A stretch of DNA of 64,000 nt from Kocuria sp. GTDB lineage: Bacteria; Actinomycetota; Actinomycetes; Actinomycetales; Micrococcaceae. Position numbers and translations under genes: made by a program. Position 1 is the first letter of the stretch. Each line of letters starts with the position of its first letter. Positions 1-7,747 of the stretch are shown here, one piece after another. The notes beneath the pieces are model-generated. The model searched no databases. It was not told the origin of the DNA and was given only the letters and a program-made list of their open reading frames with translations. Location: positions 62,001 through 126,000 of the forward strand of contig JAUNHG010000001.1 in the NCBI GenBank assembly GCA_030524035.1, in the 5' to 3' direction.

Positions 1-939
1 TTCCGGTAACCCGGCGTGATCGGCTAGGAACATGAGGCGCTGGAAATCACCTACTTGGTCCGCATACCCCAAGTAGCGTTCAACGATCTGGTCCACGGTG
101 CCCACAGTCAGTGGCGTGCTGCGCGTGAAATCTTCCAGGGACGGGCCGTGGCCATACACCGGTGCGTTATCAAAATACGGCCTGAAGAATCGCTTGGCTT
201 CCGTTTCCGTGTCTGCGGCGAAGACCTGCGCACCCAGGCCAACAATTGCTTGGTCAGCGGCTCCATGACCGTAGTGTTCGAAACGCTGACGGTACAGGTT
301 AACCATCTGAGCGGTGTGCTCGATATTCCAGAAAATGTTGTTGTGGAAGAATCCATCCCCGTAGTAGGCGGCCTGTTCTGCGATCTCTGTGGAGCGGATA
401 GACCCGTGCCACACGAACGGGGGTACACCATCCAGCGGAGCGGGCGTGGAGGTGTAGTTATTCAACGGCGTACGGAATGTGCCGGACCAGTTGACGACGG
501 GTTCTCGCCAGAGCTTGCGCAGCAGGTGGTAGTTCTCAATGGCTAGAGGGATGCCGTCGCGGATGTCCTTGCCAAACCATGGGTACACCGGTCCGGTGTT
601 TCCGCGCCCCATGGTCACATCCACACGCCCACCAGAAATGTGTTGCAAGAAAGCGTAGTCTTCCGCGATTTTGACGGGATCGTTGGTGGTGATCAGCGTC
701 GTGGCTGTGGAGAACCTGAGATTGGTGGTTTGTGCGGCCAGGTAACCCAGGTGTGTGGTGGGTGACGACGGCACAAATGGTGGATTGTGGTGCTCTCCGG
801 TGGCGAAAACGTCGAGCCCGACTTCCTCCGCTTTGAGCGCGTATCGGGTGAGTGCCTGAATGCGTTGCGCTTCTGACGGTGTGGTGCCGTTGGTTGGGTC
901 TGTGGTGACGTCACCGACGCTGAAGATACCGAACTGCAT
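1..939 (-). CDS. LLM-class flavin-dependent oxidoreductase (luciferase-like), 3' end outside window
   Basis: The minus strand reads open from an ATG at 939 to the window edge, 313 codons without a stop. The N-terminus (MQFGIFSVGDV) and the GEHHNPPFVPSSP segment are typical of bacterial luciferase-like FMN-dependent monooxygenases, as is GRVDVTMGRGNTGPVYPW. Such proteins form TIM barrels that use reduced FMN to oxidise a small substrate; the substrate cannot be read here. The gene lies downstream of a MarR-type gene on the same strand, with a palindromic site between them, so it is probably the MarR target. The C-terminus is missing only because the window starts inside the gene. Confidence 0.85.
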   Translation of the reverse strand, partial: MQFGIFSVGDVTTDPTNGTTPSEAQRIQALTRYALKAEEVGLDVFATGEHHNPPFVPSSPTTHLGYLAAQTTNLRFSTATTLITTNDPVKIAEDYAFLQHISGGRVDVTMGRGNTGPVYPWFGKDIRDGIPLAIENYHLLRKLWREPVVNWSGTFRTPLNNYTSTPAPLDGVPPFVWHGSIRSTEIAEQAAYYGDGFFHNNIFWNIEHTAQMVNLYRQRFEHYGHGAADQAIVGLGAQVFAADTETEAKRFFRPYFDNAPVYGHGPSLEDFTRSTPLTVGTVDQIVERYLGYADQVGDFQRLMFLADHAGLPE

Positions 940-989
940 GATGCGCTCCTTGGTTGAAGGTGTCACGCGGGCGCGAGACCCATAAATTA

Positions 990-1003
990 CGTGACATATC
1001 ACG
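990..1003. promoter_or_regulatory. Candidate MarR operator upstream of the LLM oxidoreductase
   Basis: The site reads CGTGA-CATA-TCACG, a perfect inverted repeat about 50 bp before the oxidoreductase start. The same core, GTGA-N4-TCAC, recurs in the promoter region of the marR-like gene at 1608-1619. A related TGAC-GT-GTCA palindrome sits nearby at about 1026-1035. Sharing a core with the regulator's own upstream region supports an operator, but binding is inferred. Confidence 0.5.
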
Positions 1004-1077
1004 CACAAGTATGTAAGAGTAAAGGTGACGTGTCAAGTACTTCGATGGTATGCATCGTGACGTGCCGTCATTGACGG

Positions 1078-1587
1078 CTAGGCCGTCCCGGACAGAGAAC
1101 AAGACTGGGCGTCCAGATGAGCTGCAATTAAAGCGGTGATGCGGCCAAGTTCGGCGGCGTCGTGCTCGTTCAGGGCCTCAAAAAGGATGGAGCGGACGGC
1201 TTTCACGTGCCCTGGTGCAGCTGCTTGCAGCGCGGCGCGACCAGCGTCAGTCAGTTCTACAAGTTGTGCGCGGCCATCATCAGGGCAAGCGTAGCGGCAG
1301 ATCAGCCCGCGTTTATCCATACGGTTGAGGTGATGAGACATGCGGGAGCGTTCCCATTCGAGCATGGTGGCAAGTTCTGTGATGCGGCAGGAACCTGCGG
1401 GGGCTTCGTTAAGGGTTACCAAAACCTCGTAGTCCTGCAGTGAAAGTCCTGAGTCCTGCTGCAATTGTTGACCAAGCCGGGCGGGTACTCGTGCGCTGGC
1501 AGAAAGCCAACTGCGCCAGATTCTCTGCTGATCGTCAGTAAGCCAGGGCACCTGCTGGGCTGATGAAGTTGGGTTTTCTGCGGCCAT
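1078..1587 (-). CDS. MarR family transcriptional regulator
   Basis: The 169-residue protein starts at the ATG at 1587 (MAAENPTSSAQQ). It has the MarR winged-helix pattern: LSLQDYEVLVTLNEAP, then ITELATMLEWERSRMSHHLNRM as the recognition helix, then the wing LICRYACPDDGRAQLVELTDAG. MarR proteins are dimers that usually repress their own gene and a neighbour until a small ligand binds. The luciferase-like oxidoreductase follows on the same strand, and GTGA-N4-TCAC palindromes lie before both genes, which fits a local autoregulated pair. The ligand is unknown. Confidence 0.88.
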   Translation of the reverse strand: MAAENPTSSAQQVPWLTDDQQRIWRSWLSASARVPARLGQQLQQDSGLSLQDYEVLVTLNEAPAGSCRITELATMLEWERSRMSHHLNRMDKRGLICRYACPDDGRAQLVELTDAGRAALQAAAPGHVKAVRSILFEALNEHDAAELGRITALIAAHLDAQSCSLSGTA

Positions 1588-1607
1588 ACTGCAAGTGTAG
1601 TAATAGA

Positions 1608-1619
1608 GTGATACGTCAC
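1608..1619. promoter_or_regulatory. Candidate MarR operator upstream of the marR-like gene
   Basis: GTGA-TACG-TCAC is a perfect palindrome about 20 bp upstream of the marR-like start codon. It matches the core of the site at 990-1003. Autoregulation is the usual arrangement for MarR proteins. Confidence 0.5.
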
Positions 1620-1644
1620 CCAAATGTGTCATGAGTGTGCCAGG

Positions 1645-2007
1645 ATGCAAAGCGTGATCTCTGCCCCATCAAACTCCGCATCCACCGGTTCGGCCCCCGT
1701 GAAGCGCCGGCGTCGAGCCGAACGGCGATTATTACCCGTTGCCATCGGTTTGTGGGTGGTGTCCCTGGTGAGTTTTGCGCTGGCTTTTGTGTTGGGTAAT
1801 ACCGGGACGGCGGTCATGATGTCCGTCAGTTTCATGGGTGGCATTCTTCTGGCTGCGTTGGCGAACGTGGGGGCTTTTTTGGCGGCGCTGGCCAGTGTTG
1901 TGACGTACAAGAAACACCGACCCTGGAACGTGCTGGTGCTTGTGGGGATTGTGCTGATATCACCGGCCACATTGTTGATTCTGTTGCAGACGGCCTTGAC
2001 CATGTGA
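1645..2007 (+). CDS. Small membrane protein of unknown function
   Basis: About 120 residues, with a basic N-terminal stretch (KRRRRAERR) followed by three hydrophobic segments: LPVAIGLWVVSLVSFALAF, a long MMSVSFMGGILLAALANVGA region, and WNVLVLVGIVLISPATLLIL. The positive-inside rule puts the N-terminus in the cytoplasm. It is transcribed divergently from the marR-like gene and toward dnaB. No family is recognised. The start is uncertain: ATG 1645 and GTG 1654 are both possible and neither has a strong ribosome binding site. Confidence 0.6.
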   Translation: MQSVISAPSNSASTGSAPVKRRRRAERRLLPVAIGLWVVSLVSFALAFVLGNTGTAVMMSVSFMGGILLAALANVGAFLAALASVVTYKKHRPWNVLVLVGIVLISPATLLILLQTALTM

Positions 2008-2117
2008 GCGTTCTGTGGACAGGTTCTGTGGAAAACTTGTTGACTGGCGAGTTTATGATCAGAAATCCTGGTTGACATGCGTTAATACATCTTTCAAGCC
2101 ATATGTGAGACGGGCTG

Positions 2118-2160
2118 TTATCCACAGTCATCCACAGGATAAGAAGTAATATGTGGATAA
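2118..2160. promoter_or_regulatory. Inverted pair of perfect DnaA boxes upstream of dnaB
   Basis: TTATCCACA at 2118-2126 and its exact reverse complement TGTGGATAA at 2152-2160 face each other across 25 bp. Weaker TGTGGA-type boxes lie at about 2013-2035 and 2129-2136. The cluster is 110-160 bp before the dnaB start. DnaA could regulate dnaB here or the region could titrate DnaA. No AT-rich unwinding element or dnaA/dnaN gene is in view, so I do not call an origin. Confidence 0.6.
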
Positions 2161-2276
2161 CTTGATGGTGCAGAATGAGGCTCTGCGGTCGTCGGTACTC
2201 AAAGCCCCCATGGTCCACAATGGAAACCTGCGTGGTGTTTCCGCAGCACTGACTCCCACCCCGTGAAAGGTTGAGT

Positions 2277-3608
2277 GTGTCCGAAGACTTGGTGCGCACC
2301 CCCCCGCACGACAACGTTGCTGAACAGTCCGTGCTGGGCGGCATGATGCTGTCTAAGGACGCTATTGCGGACGTGGTGGAAGTTGTGCGGGGTACAGATT
2401 TTTATAAACCAGCCCACGAATCCATTTACGAAGCGATTATCAGCCTGTATGGCAAAGGTGAGCCGGCGGACGCCATCACGGTGGCTGACGAGCTCACCAA
2501 ACGCGGTGACCTTGACCATGTGGGCGGGGCGGCCTACCTACATTCCCTGATTTCCTCTGTGCCCACGGCGGCTAATGCTGGGTTCTACGCCGAGATCGTG
2601 CAAGAACGTGCCGTACTGCGGCGTCTGGTGGGGGCGGGCACCAAGATTGTGCAGCTGGGGTATTCCCAGGATGGTGAAGTTGAAACCCTGGTGAACGAAG
2701 CCCAAGCCGAAATTATGAATGTGGCTGAGCGCCATAACTCCGAAGACTATGTTCCTCTGAAAGACGTGGTGGAAGCCACTGTTGAGGATATTGAACAGGC
2801 TGCGGGCCGGTCCGGCATGCACGGGGTGCCCACGGGGTTTGTGGAATTCGACGAACTCACTCACGGGTTGCAGGGTGGGCAGATGATTGTGGTGGCCGCC
2901 CGGCCAGCGATGGGCAAAAGTACTTGGGCGATTGACGTGGCCCGTTCAGCTGCGATCAAACACAACATGACTACCGCGATTTTCTCCTTGGAAATGGCGC
3001 GGAATGAAATTGCGCTGAAAATTTTGGCGGCGGAAGCCACGATCAACCTGCAAGATCTGCGCAAGGGCGGTTTGCGTGATGAACAGTGGCAGAAAATTGC
3101 CTCCACCATGGGCAAGTTAGATTCCGCGCCATTGTTTATTGACGACTCCCCAAATATGTCCTTGATGGAAATTCGTGCCAAATGCCGTCGGTTGAAGCAG
3201 AGACACGACCTCAAACTGGTGGTTCTGGACTACCTGCAGCTGATGAGTTCGGGCAAAAAGGTGGAGTCCCGCCAGCAAGAGGTGTCGGAATTCTCGCGTG
3301 CTTTAAAGCTGCTGGCTAAGGAGCTAGACGTTCCAGTGATTGCGTTATCCCAGCTCAACCGTGGTTCGGAGCAGCGCACTGACAAACGCCCCATGGTGTC
3401 GGACCTACGCGAAAGCGGGTCGATTGAACAGGACGCGGACATGGTGGTCCTACTGCACCGCGACGACGTCTACGACAAGGAATCACCGCGTGCCGGTGAA
3501 GCCGACGTGATTGTGGCCAAGCACCGTAACGGCCCCACCAAAACCATTGTGGTGGCGTTCCAAGGGCATTACTCGCGGTTCGCGAACATGGCGCACGAGG
3601 GGTTCTAG
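2277..3608 (+). CDS. dnaB: Replicative DNA helicase DnaB
   Basis: This is the hexameric helicase that unwinds DNA at the replication fork. The N-terminal domain (PHDNVAEQSVLGGMML) is followed by the RecA-like C-terminal domain with Walker A at ARPAMGKST, SLEMARNEIALKILAAEA, the Walker B region LVVLDYLQLM and DLRESGSIEQDADMVVLLHR near the end. Length, about 443 residues, is normal for an intein-less DnaB. The GTG at 2277 is preferred over the TTG at 2271, because the GAAAGG ribosome binding site ends at 2270 and leaves proper spacing only for the GTG. DnaA boxes lie just upstream. Confidence 0.97.
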   Translation: MSEDLVRTPPHDNVAEQSVLGGMMLSKDAIADVVEVVRGTDFYKPAHESIYEAIISLYGKGEPADAITVADELTKRGDLDHVGGAAYLHSLISSVPTAANAGFYAEIVQERAVLRRLVGAGTKIVQLGYSQDGEVETLVNEAQAEIMNVAERHNSEDYVPLKDVVEATVEDIEQAAGRSGMHGVPTGFVEFDELTHGLQGGQMIVVAARPAMGKSTWAIDVARSAAIKHNMTTAIFSLEMARNEIALKILAAEATINLQDLRKGGLRDEQWQKIASTMGKLDSAPLFIDDSPNMSLMEIRAKCRRLKQRHDLKLVVLDYLQLMSSGKKVESRQQEVSEFSRALKLLAKELDVPVIALSQLNRGSEQRTDKRPMVSDLRESGSIEQDADMVVLLHRDDVYDKESPRAGEADVIVAKHRNGPTKTIVVAFQGHYSRFANMAHEGF

Positions 3609-3691
3609 GCTATAACTTGCCCGCTGCCTCCACACAGGAGCTTGTGTGACCCGGCGGCCACGTTGCTCACAATGACCAAAGGACCTCTCCC

Positions 3692-6088
3692 ATGTCCCGT
3701 CGCACCACACCCTCGTTCATCGCTGTCTTGGCGGCCGGGATCCTGACTACCACCTCTTTCGTGGTCCCGGCCTACGCGGATGAGATACCGTCCAACGCCA
3801 TTGACCTGCTGTACTTCAACGACTACCACGGCCGTTTGGACTCCCGTCCGGTCCAGTTTGCCGGTGCCGTTGAGTCCGAGCGCACGGATAACTCCGTGCT
3901 GATCTCCGGTGGCGACAACATCGGTGCCTCCGAGTACACCTCCGCCTCCCAGCAGGACAACCCCACCCTGGACATGCTCAATGCCCTGGAACTGGATGTC
4001 TCCGCCGTGGGCAATCACGAGTTCGACCAGGGCCGCGATGACCTTACCGCCCGTGTGACGGACCGTGCAGATTTCCCCTACCTGGCAGCCAACGTGCGAG
4101 TGGGCGATGCCAACGGCCCCTTGTTGATGGAAGGTGAGGGCCATGACGGCAGTGGCGCTTACGATCTGTTCGAGCGTGACGGAGTGACCATTGCCGTGAT
4201 CGGGGCCGTCACGCAGGCTACACCGGAGAAGGTGGCGCCCTCCGCCGTCGCTGATCTGGTGTTCACCGACCCCGTGGCCGAGGTCAACGCCGTGGCCGAT
4301 CAGCTGGAGGCGGACGGCACTGCTGATGTGATTGTGGCTGCCTACCACGACGGTTCTGCCACGGAGGCCCAGGCTGCTTCCGACCGGTTCTGGGCGGAGA
4401 CCTCCCCCAACGTGGACGTGATCCTTGGCGGGGACTCCCACGCCGAGTACAACCTGACCCAGGACGTCGACGGCGATGGCACCCCGGACCGCGCCTACAT
4501 GCAGACCGGTTCCTACGGGGCGAACGTGGGCAAGGTGTCCTTCACCTACGACTCTGCCACCGACTCGATCGACCTGACCAGCACCCTGACACCCACCTCC
4601 CAGATTGTGGCCGGACGCAGCGAGGACGAGCTGGTGGCGGCCTACCCGCGGGTGGCTCAGGTCAACACCATTGTTGACTCCGCCGTGGCAGTGGCCAATG
4701 AGATCGGATCCACCCCCGCCGGTGAAATCTCAGCGGACATCACCACCGCTTTCGGTGCCAATTCCTCCGGGGCAGTGGTCCGCGATGACCGTCAGAACGA
4801 ATCCGCCCTGGGCAATCTGATTGGTCAGGCCTTCCGCAGCCAGCTGACCGACTCACACGGCGTGGACATCGGCGTGATCAACCCGGGAGGCATCCGTAAT
4901 GAGTTCTACTACGCGGACAACCCGGCAGAGAGCATCGACGGCGACCGCGACGGTGTGGTCACCGAGGCCGAGATCAACAACATGCTGCCGTTTGCCAACA
5001 ACATGAACACCATCGATCTCACGGGAGCCCAGTTCAAGCAGGTTTTGGAACAGCAGTGGCAGCCGGCTGGAGCATCCCGAGCATTCCTGCACCTGGGACT
5101 CTCGGAGAACGTGCAGTACACCTTCGACGAATCCCGTCCCGCCGGTGATCGCATCACCTCCATCACGGTGGATGGCATCTCTATTGATCCGGCTGCCACC
5201 TACACCGTGGCTTCCGTGTCCTTCCTGCTGGATGGTGGCGATGGCTTCACGGCCTTCACGGAAGGCACCAACTTCACAGACACCGGCCGGATCGACCGTG
5301 AGGTGTTCTCCGACTACCTGGGTGAGGCTTCTGCCTCGGTTCCGGTGGCTCCGCAGTTCGACCGGCGGGCAGTGAACCTCTCCAACGTGCAGACCGAGGG
5401 CAACACTGTGAGCTTTGAACTCAAGGAGCTCAACATGACCTCCTTGGGTGCACCGGCCAACAGCCAAGTGCAGATCCGCAAGGGTGGTGCCAACGGTGAG
5501 GTGATTGCTGAGGCACCCGTCAGCGGTGAAGCCACCCGCGGTGCGGATGGTCTGATTGGAGGCACTGCTTCCGTGTCCATTGACCGCACCCGCCTGGGTG
5601 ACGAACAGGCCTATCTGACGGTTGAACCGGCAGGTACGGCCATGCTGCTGTCCGACTCCGTCCTAGGTCAGGCCGCTCCCGTGGACCCCGAACCGGAGGC
5701 CGTGACCTTCACCGATGTTTCTGAAGGTATGCAGCACTACGAGCACATCATGTGGATGGCCCAGAACGGGATCTCCCGCGGTTGGGTCAACCAGGACAAC
5801 GGGACTGCCGAGTTCCGCCCGCTGCAGCCCGTCAACCGTGACGCCATGGCTGCTTTCCTGTACCGCATGGCCGGAGAACCTGCACTTGAACTACCCGCAA
5901 CCTCCCCGTTTGTTGACGTCAACGCGAACATGCAGCACTACAAGGCCATGGTGTGGATGTACCAGTCGGGACTCTCCACCGGCTGGGAGGACGGCACCTA
6001 CCGTCCGTTCAACCCCACTAACCGCGACGCTACCGCAGCTTTCCTCCACCGGTTCGACCAGCAGTTCGACCTGACCACCGGAAACTGA
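3692..6088 (+). CDS. Secreted 5'-nucleotidase/metallophosphatase with C-terminal SLH-like repeats
   Basis: A 798-residue exported enzyme. A signal peptide ends near Ala29 (VVPAYA). The calcineurin-like phosphatase domain follows, with metal ligands in FNDYHG (residues 42-47), GNHEFD (107-112) and GGDSHA (246-251). The 5'-nucleotidase substrate domain comes next, with LLDGGDGFTAF. From about residue 670, two repeats of the type FTDV...HYEHIMWMAQNGISRGW...RDAMAAFLYRMAG would tether it to the cell envelope. UshA-type enzymes release nucleosides and phosphate from extracellular nucleotides. An AAAGGACC ribosome binding site precedes the ATG. The CNT nucleoside transporter far downstream at 57-58 kb could take up the products. 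Confidence 0.9.
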   Translation: MSRRTTPSFIAVLAAGILTTTSFVVPAYADEIPSNAIDLLYFNDYHGRLDSRPVQFAGAVESERTDNSVLISGGDNIGASEYTSASQQDNPTLDMLNALELDVSAVGNHEFDQGRDDLTARVTDRADFPYLAANVRVGDANGPLLMEGEGHDGSGAYDLFERDGVTIAVIGAVTQATPEKVAPSAVADLVFTDPVAEVNAVADQLEADGTADVIVAAYHDGSATEAQAASDRFWAETSPNVDVILGGDSHAEYNLTQDVDGDGTPDRAYMQTGSYGANVGKVSFTYDSATDSIDLTSTLTPTSQIVAGRSEDELVAAYPRVAQVNTIVDSAVAVANEIGSTPAGEISADITTAFGANSSGAVVRDDRQNESALGNLIGQAFRSQLTDSHGVDIGVINPGGIRNEFYYADNPAESIDGDRDGVVTEAEINNMLPFANNMNTIDLTGAQFKQVLEQQWQPAGASRAFLHLGLSENVQYTFDESRPAGDRITSITVDGISIDPAATYTVASVSFLLDGGDGFTAFTEGTNFTDTGRIDREVFSDYLGEASASVPVAPQFDRRAVNLSNVQTEGNTVSFELKELNMTSLGAPANSQVQIRKGGANGEVIAEAPVSGEATRGADGLIGGTASVSIDRTRLGDEQAYLTVEPAGTAMLLSDSVLGQAAPVDPEPEAVTFTDVSEGMQHYEHIMWMAQNGISRGWVNQDNGTAEFRPLQPVNRDAMAAFLYRMAGEPALELPATSPFVDVNANMQHYKAMVWMYQSGLSTGWEDGTYRPFNPTNRDATAAFLHRFDQQFDLTTGN

Positions 6089-6229
6089 TGAGTATGCAGT
6101 TGTTGGAAATACTGTTGTTCAGACCGTTCATACATCCAGTACAATTCGTTTTCTGGTGGTAGCGGATCCCTTTTGGGTTCCTGCGCTTATGGTTGTAGGT
6201 CATCTAACCTGCCACCCACCATTACCACT
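6089..6229. other. Intergenic region after the nucleotidase gene
   Basis: About 140 bp between the nucleotidase stop and the 3' end of a convergent small gene. I see no RNA gene and no convincing terminator with a T-tract. Confidence 0.4.
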
Positions 6230-6424
6230 TCATTGATCGTGTCGCCGTCCGCGAATGCGCAAGAGAAACCACAGCCCAGATATCAGACTAATAATCACCA
6301 CGGCTGCGACGGTATTTGTGGCCGTTAAACCAGAGCGCAGTGTGTCAATTGCCCACGCGGTCACAATGGCAGCGACGGCACCAATCACCAATGGGTTGGG
6401 GGGTTTTCCTAAAGGGTCACTCAC
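6230..6424 (-). CDS. Small two-helix membrane protein
   Basis: A 64-residue protein with two hydrophobic segments (LVIGAVAAIVTAWAIDTL and TVAAVVIISLISGLWFLL) and a basic tail, RIRGRRHDQ. Its GTG start at 6424 overlaps, as GTGA, the stop codon of an open reading stretch on the same strand, which suggests translational coupling. No family is recognised. Confidence 0.5.
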   Translation of the reverse strand: MSDPLGKPPNPLVIGAVAAIVTAWAIDTLRSGLTATNTVAAVVIISLISGLWFLLRIRGRRHDQ

Positions 6425-6713
6425 AGATTGCCACGCAACCAGTCATAGAGGGCATTGGACGACACACCACCGATAATGCCCGCCACCCATGGATGATTAC
6501 GGGTCCACTCTTGAAAGCGCCCGTACCCGCCTCGGACAGCATTGCGCAAGCTGTGATAAACCGCCGGTCCATAGCGTCGTGCAACTGCTCGCGGCTTGCC
6601 AGCGCCGGGTAGTTCATACGCACACGTTGTACATATGCCTGCTGAGCGCTTCGGTCACTACCCGCCACAATTCTCTCAGCACCTAGGCTTCGCAATACAG
6701 TGCGACGATCCAA
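6417..6713 (-). pseudogene. Possible frameshifted small hypothetical gene
   Basis: A TTG at 6713 has an AAGGAG site with 6-nt spacing and starts LDRRTVLRSLGAERIVAG. That frame runs to 6417 but loses protein-like character toward its end. A second minus-strand frame is open from 6654 to the TGA at 6421-6423 and reads naturally (ELPGAGKPRAVARRYG, then GRFQEWTRNHPWVAGI and a final NALYDWLRGNL), but has no good start of its own. One indel near 6640-6660 would join the two and place the stop exactly at the start of the next small gene. Family unknown; low confidence. Confidence 0.3.
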
Positions 6714-7009
6714 GTGCAACTCCTTGTCTGAAGTTTTCTTGTTTGGGTGCCTGCAGGTGAACCCTAGGATACGCATTATCTCCCCAGGTCGGAAGAGGAT
6801 AGCGAGCCGACTAACGAGATTGTGTCAAAGATTGAAATTTTCTAACTTTCCGTTGCCTCCGACTCAACTAACTACGATTTGTCATCATTTCCTGGCCGAA
6901 CATGACGTTAAAGCCATCGAGTTCTGACCGCGAACTTCAATTGGTTCATACTCATCGGGCTGCGGTGCTGAGATTCATGACCAACTCATGATCCCCTGAC
7001 CGGGCCGGA

Positions 7010-7290
7010 GATCTGCTCTACGGCATCCGCCGTACCCTACAGATCGGAGTCGAGCACCTTACCGAGAAGCAGCCCTACCGGCTGAACGCGAAGCCGGCGA
7101 ACGGGGCCCGCACCACGAGGTCACCCTCGCCTGGCATTGCTACCAGAAGCTGCGGGGTGTCTACCATGCCAGGCCCGACACGGGTCGCTAGCTCGTGGCT
7201 GTGTTCCCAACCTGCCCAATCACAGAGGTCCCCCGGCTCGGGAGGACTCTGCGGCGCTGGAGGTCGGTGATCCTGGCCTACTTCGACACC
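7010..7290 (+). mobile_element. ISL3-family transposase remnant
   Basis: Translation gives DLLYGIRRTLQIGVEHLTEK, then after a frameshift HHEVTLAWHCYQKLRGVYHA, an in-frame TAG, and FPTCPITEVPRLGRTLRRWR followed by ILAYFDT. This order matches the C-terminal third of ISL3-type transposases. A frameshift, a stop and missing ends make it inactive. It forms the left-hand debris next to the biosynthetic operon. Confidence 0.65.
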
Positions 7291-7292
7291 GC

Positions 7293-7419
7293 AGGGCTTC
7301 GACCGACGCACTCTGGCCGGTGTGTACGCCCGCCTCCTGGCCATGGCCGCCACCATCTGGCATAAAACTGGAAAACCGACGCCCTCATCAAACGTTCACC
7401 GACCACCTACGGCCACTAA
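7293..7419 (+). mobile_element. Second transposase C-terminal remnant (DDE type, probably IS5-like)
   Basis: The reading FDRRTLAGVYARLLAMAATI plus WH continues, after a 1-nt frame change, as WKTDALIKRSPTTYGH and a TAA at 7417-7419. This resembles the extreme C-terminus of IS5-like transposases (IWHNWKTGAPVKRSL-type endings). It abuts the ISL3 remnant, so two different elements have decayed here. Confidence 0.5.
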
Positions 7420-7635
7420 ACCCAAAGGGACTCACCCATCTAGGCTCGGACTGCCTGATTGGAGGCCCCCAGATTCGTCCGTCCTGGGGGAATGCTATGA
7501 GTCTTCACCAGGCAAGTCATAGACACCTGTTCGGAGCCGTAGGTGTGTTCTTCACGTCTAGGGAGGTTATAGCACCGCACGGACCACGGGCAGAATGCGA
7601 CTTGAGCTGCTGAAACGCATATCCTCGCGTAGGAT
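7420..7635. other. Non-coding region ahead of the biosynthetic operon
   Basis: About 215 bp with no convincing gene. It ends in TAGGAT at 7630-7635, a possible -10 element directly beside the large palindrome. I could not place a matching -35 element with confidence. Confidence 0.35.
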
Positions 7636-7663
7636 TGGGTACATCTCGCATGAGATGTACCCA
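7636..7663. promoter_or_regulatory. 12-bp perfect palindrome, candidate operator of the terpenoid operon
   Basis: The arms are TGGGTACATCTC and GAGATGTACCCA, separated by GCAT. The site is 85 bp upstream of the P450 start. Its 28-bp symmetric form suits a dimeric repressor such as a TetR-type protein. No regulator gene is encoded in the operon, so the regulator would act from elsewhere or have been lost in transfer. Confidence 0.55.
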
Positions 7664-7701
7664 GAGGTGATTGTGCGCGGGCCAGCCGATGAAAGTGGTA
7701 T

Positions 7702-7725
7702 CTGGCTGACCCCCAGGTCAGCCAG
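7702..7725. promoter_or_regulatory. 10-bp perfect inverted repeat in the P450 leader
   Basis: The arms CTGGCTGACC and GGTCAGCCAG flank a CCCA loop, 22 bp before the P450 start codon. In RNA this is a strong stem-loop next to the ribosome binding site. As DNA it could be a second operator. There is no T-tract, so it is not a standard terminator. Confidence 0.45.
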
Positions 7726-7747
7726 AACCTATCGAGGCAGGTGGACG

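Noticed and set aside
2007-2270. Chromosomal origin at the DnaA boxes
   Set aside because: Only two perfect boxes, no evident AT-rich unwinding element and no dnaA or dnaN; regulation of dnaB is the simpler reading.
3605-4441. 278-codon open frame on the minus strand
   Set aside because: It lies opposite the well-supported nucleotidase gene, has repetitive Gly/His/Val content typical of an antisense shadow, and no ribosome binding site.
7595-7747. N-terminal extension of the P450
   Set aside because: The extra 51 codons run through two palindromes and have no P450-like sequence; ATG 7748 has a better ribosome binding site and normal family length.
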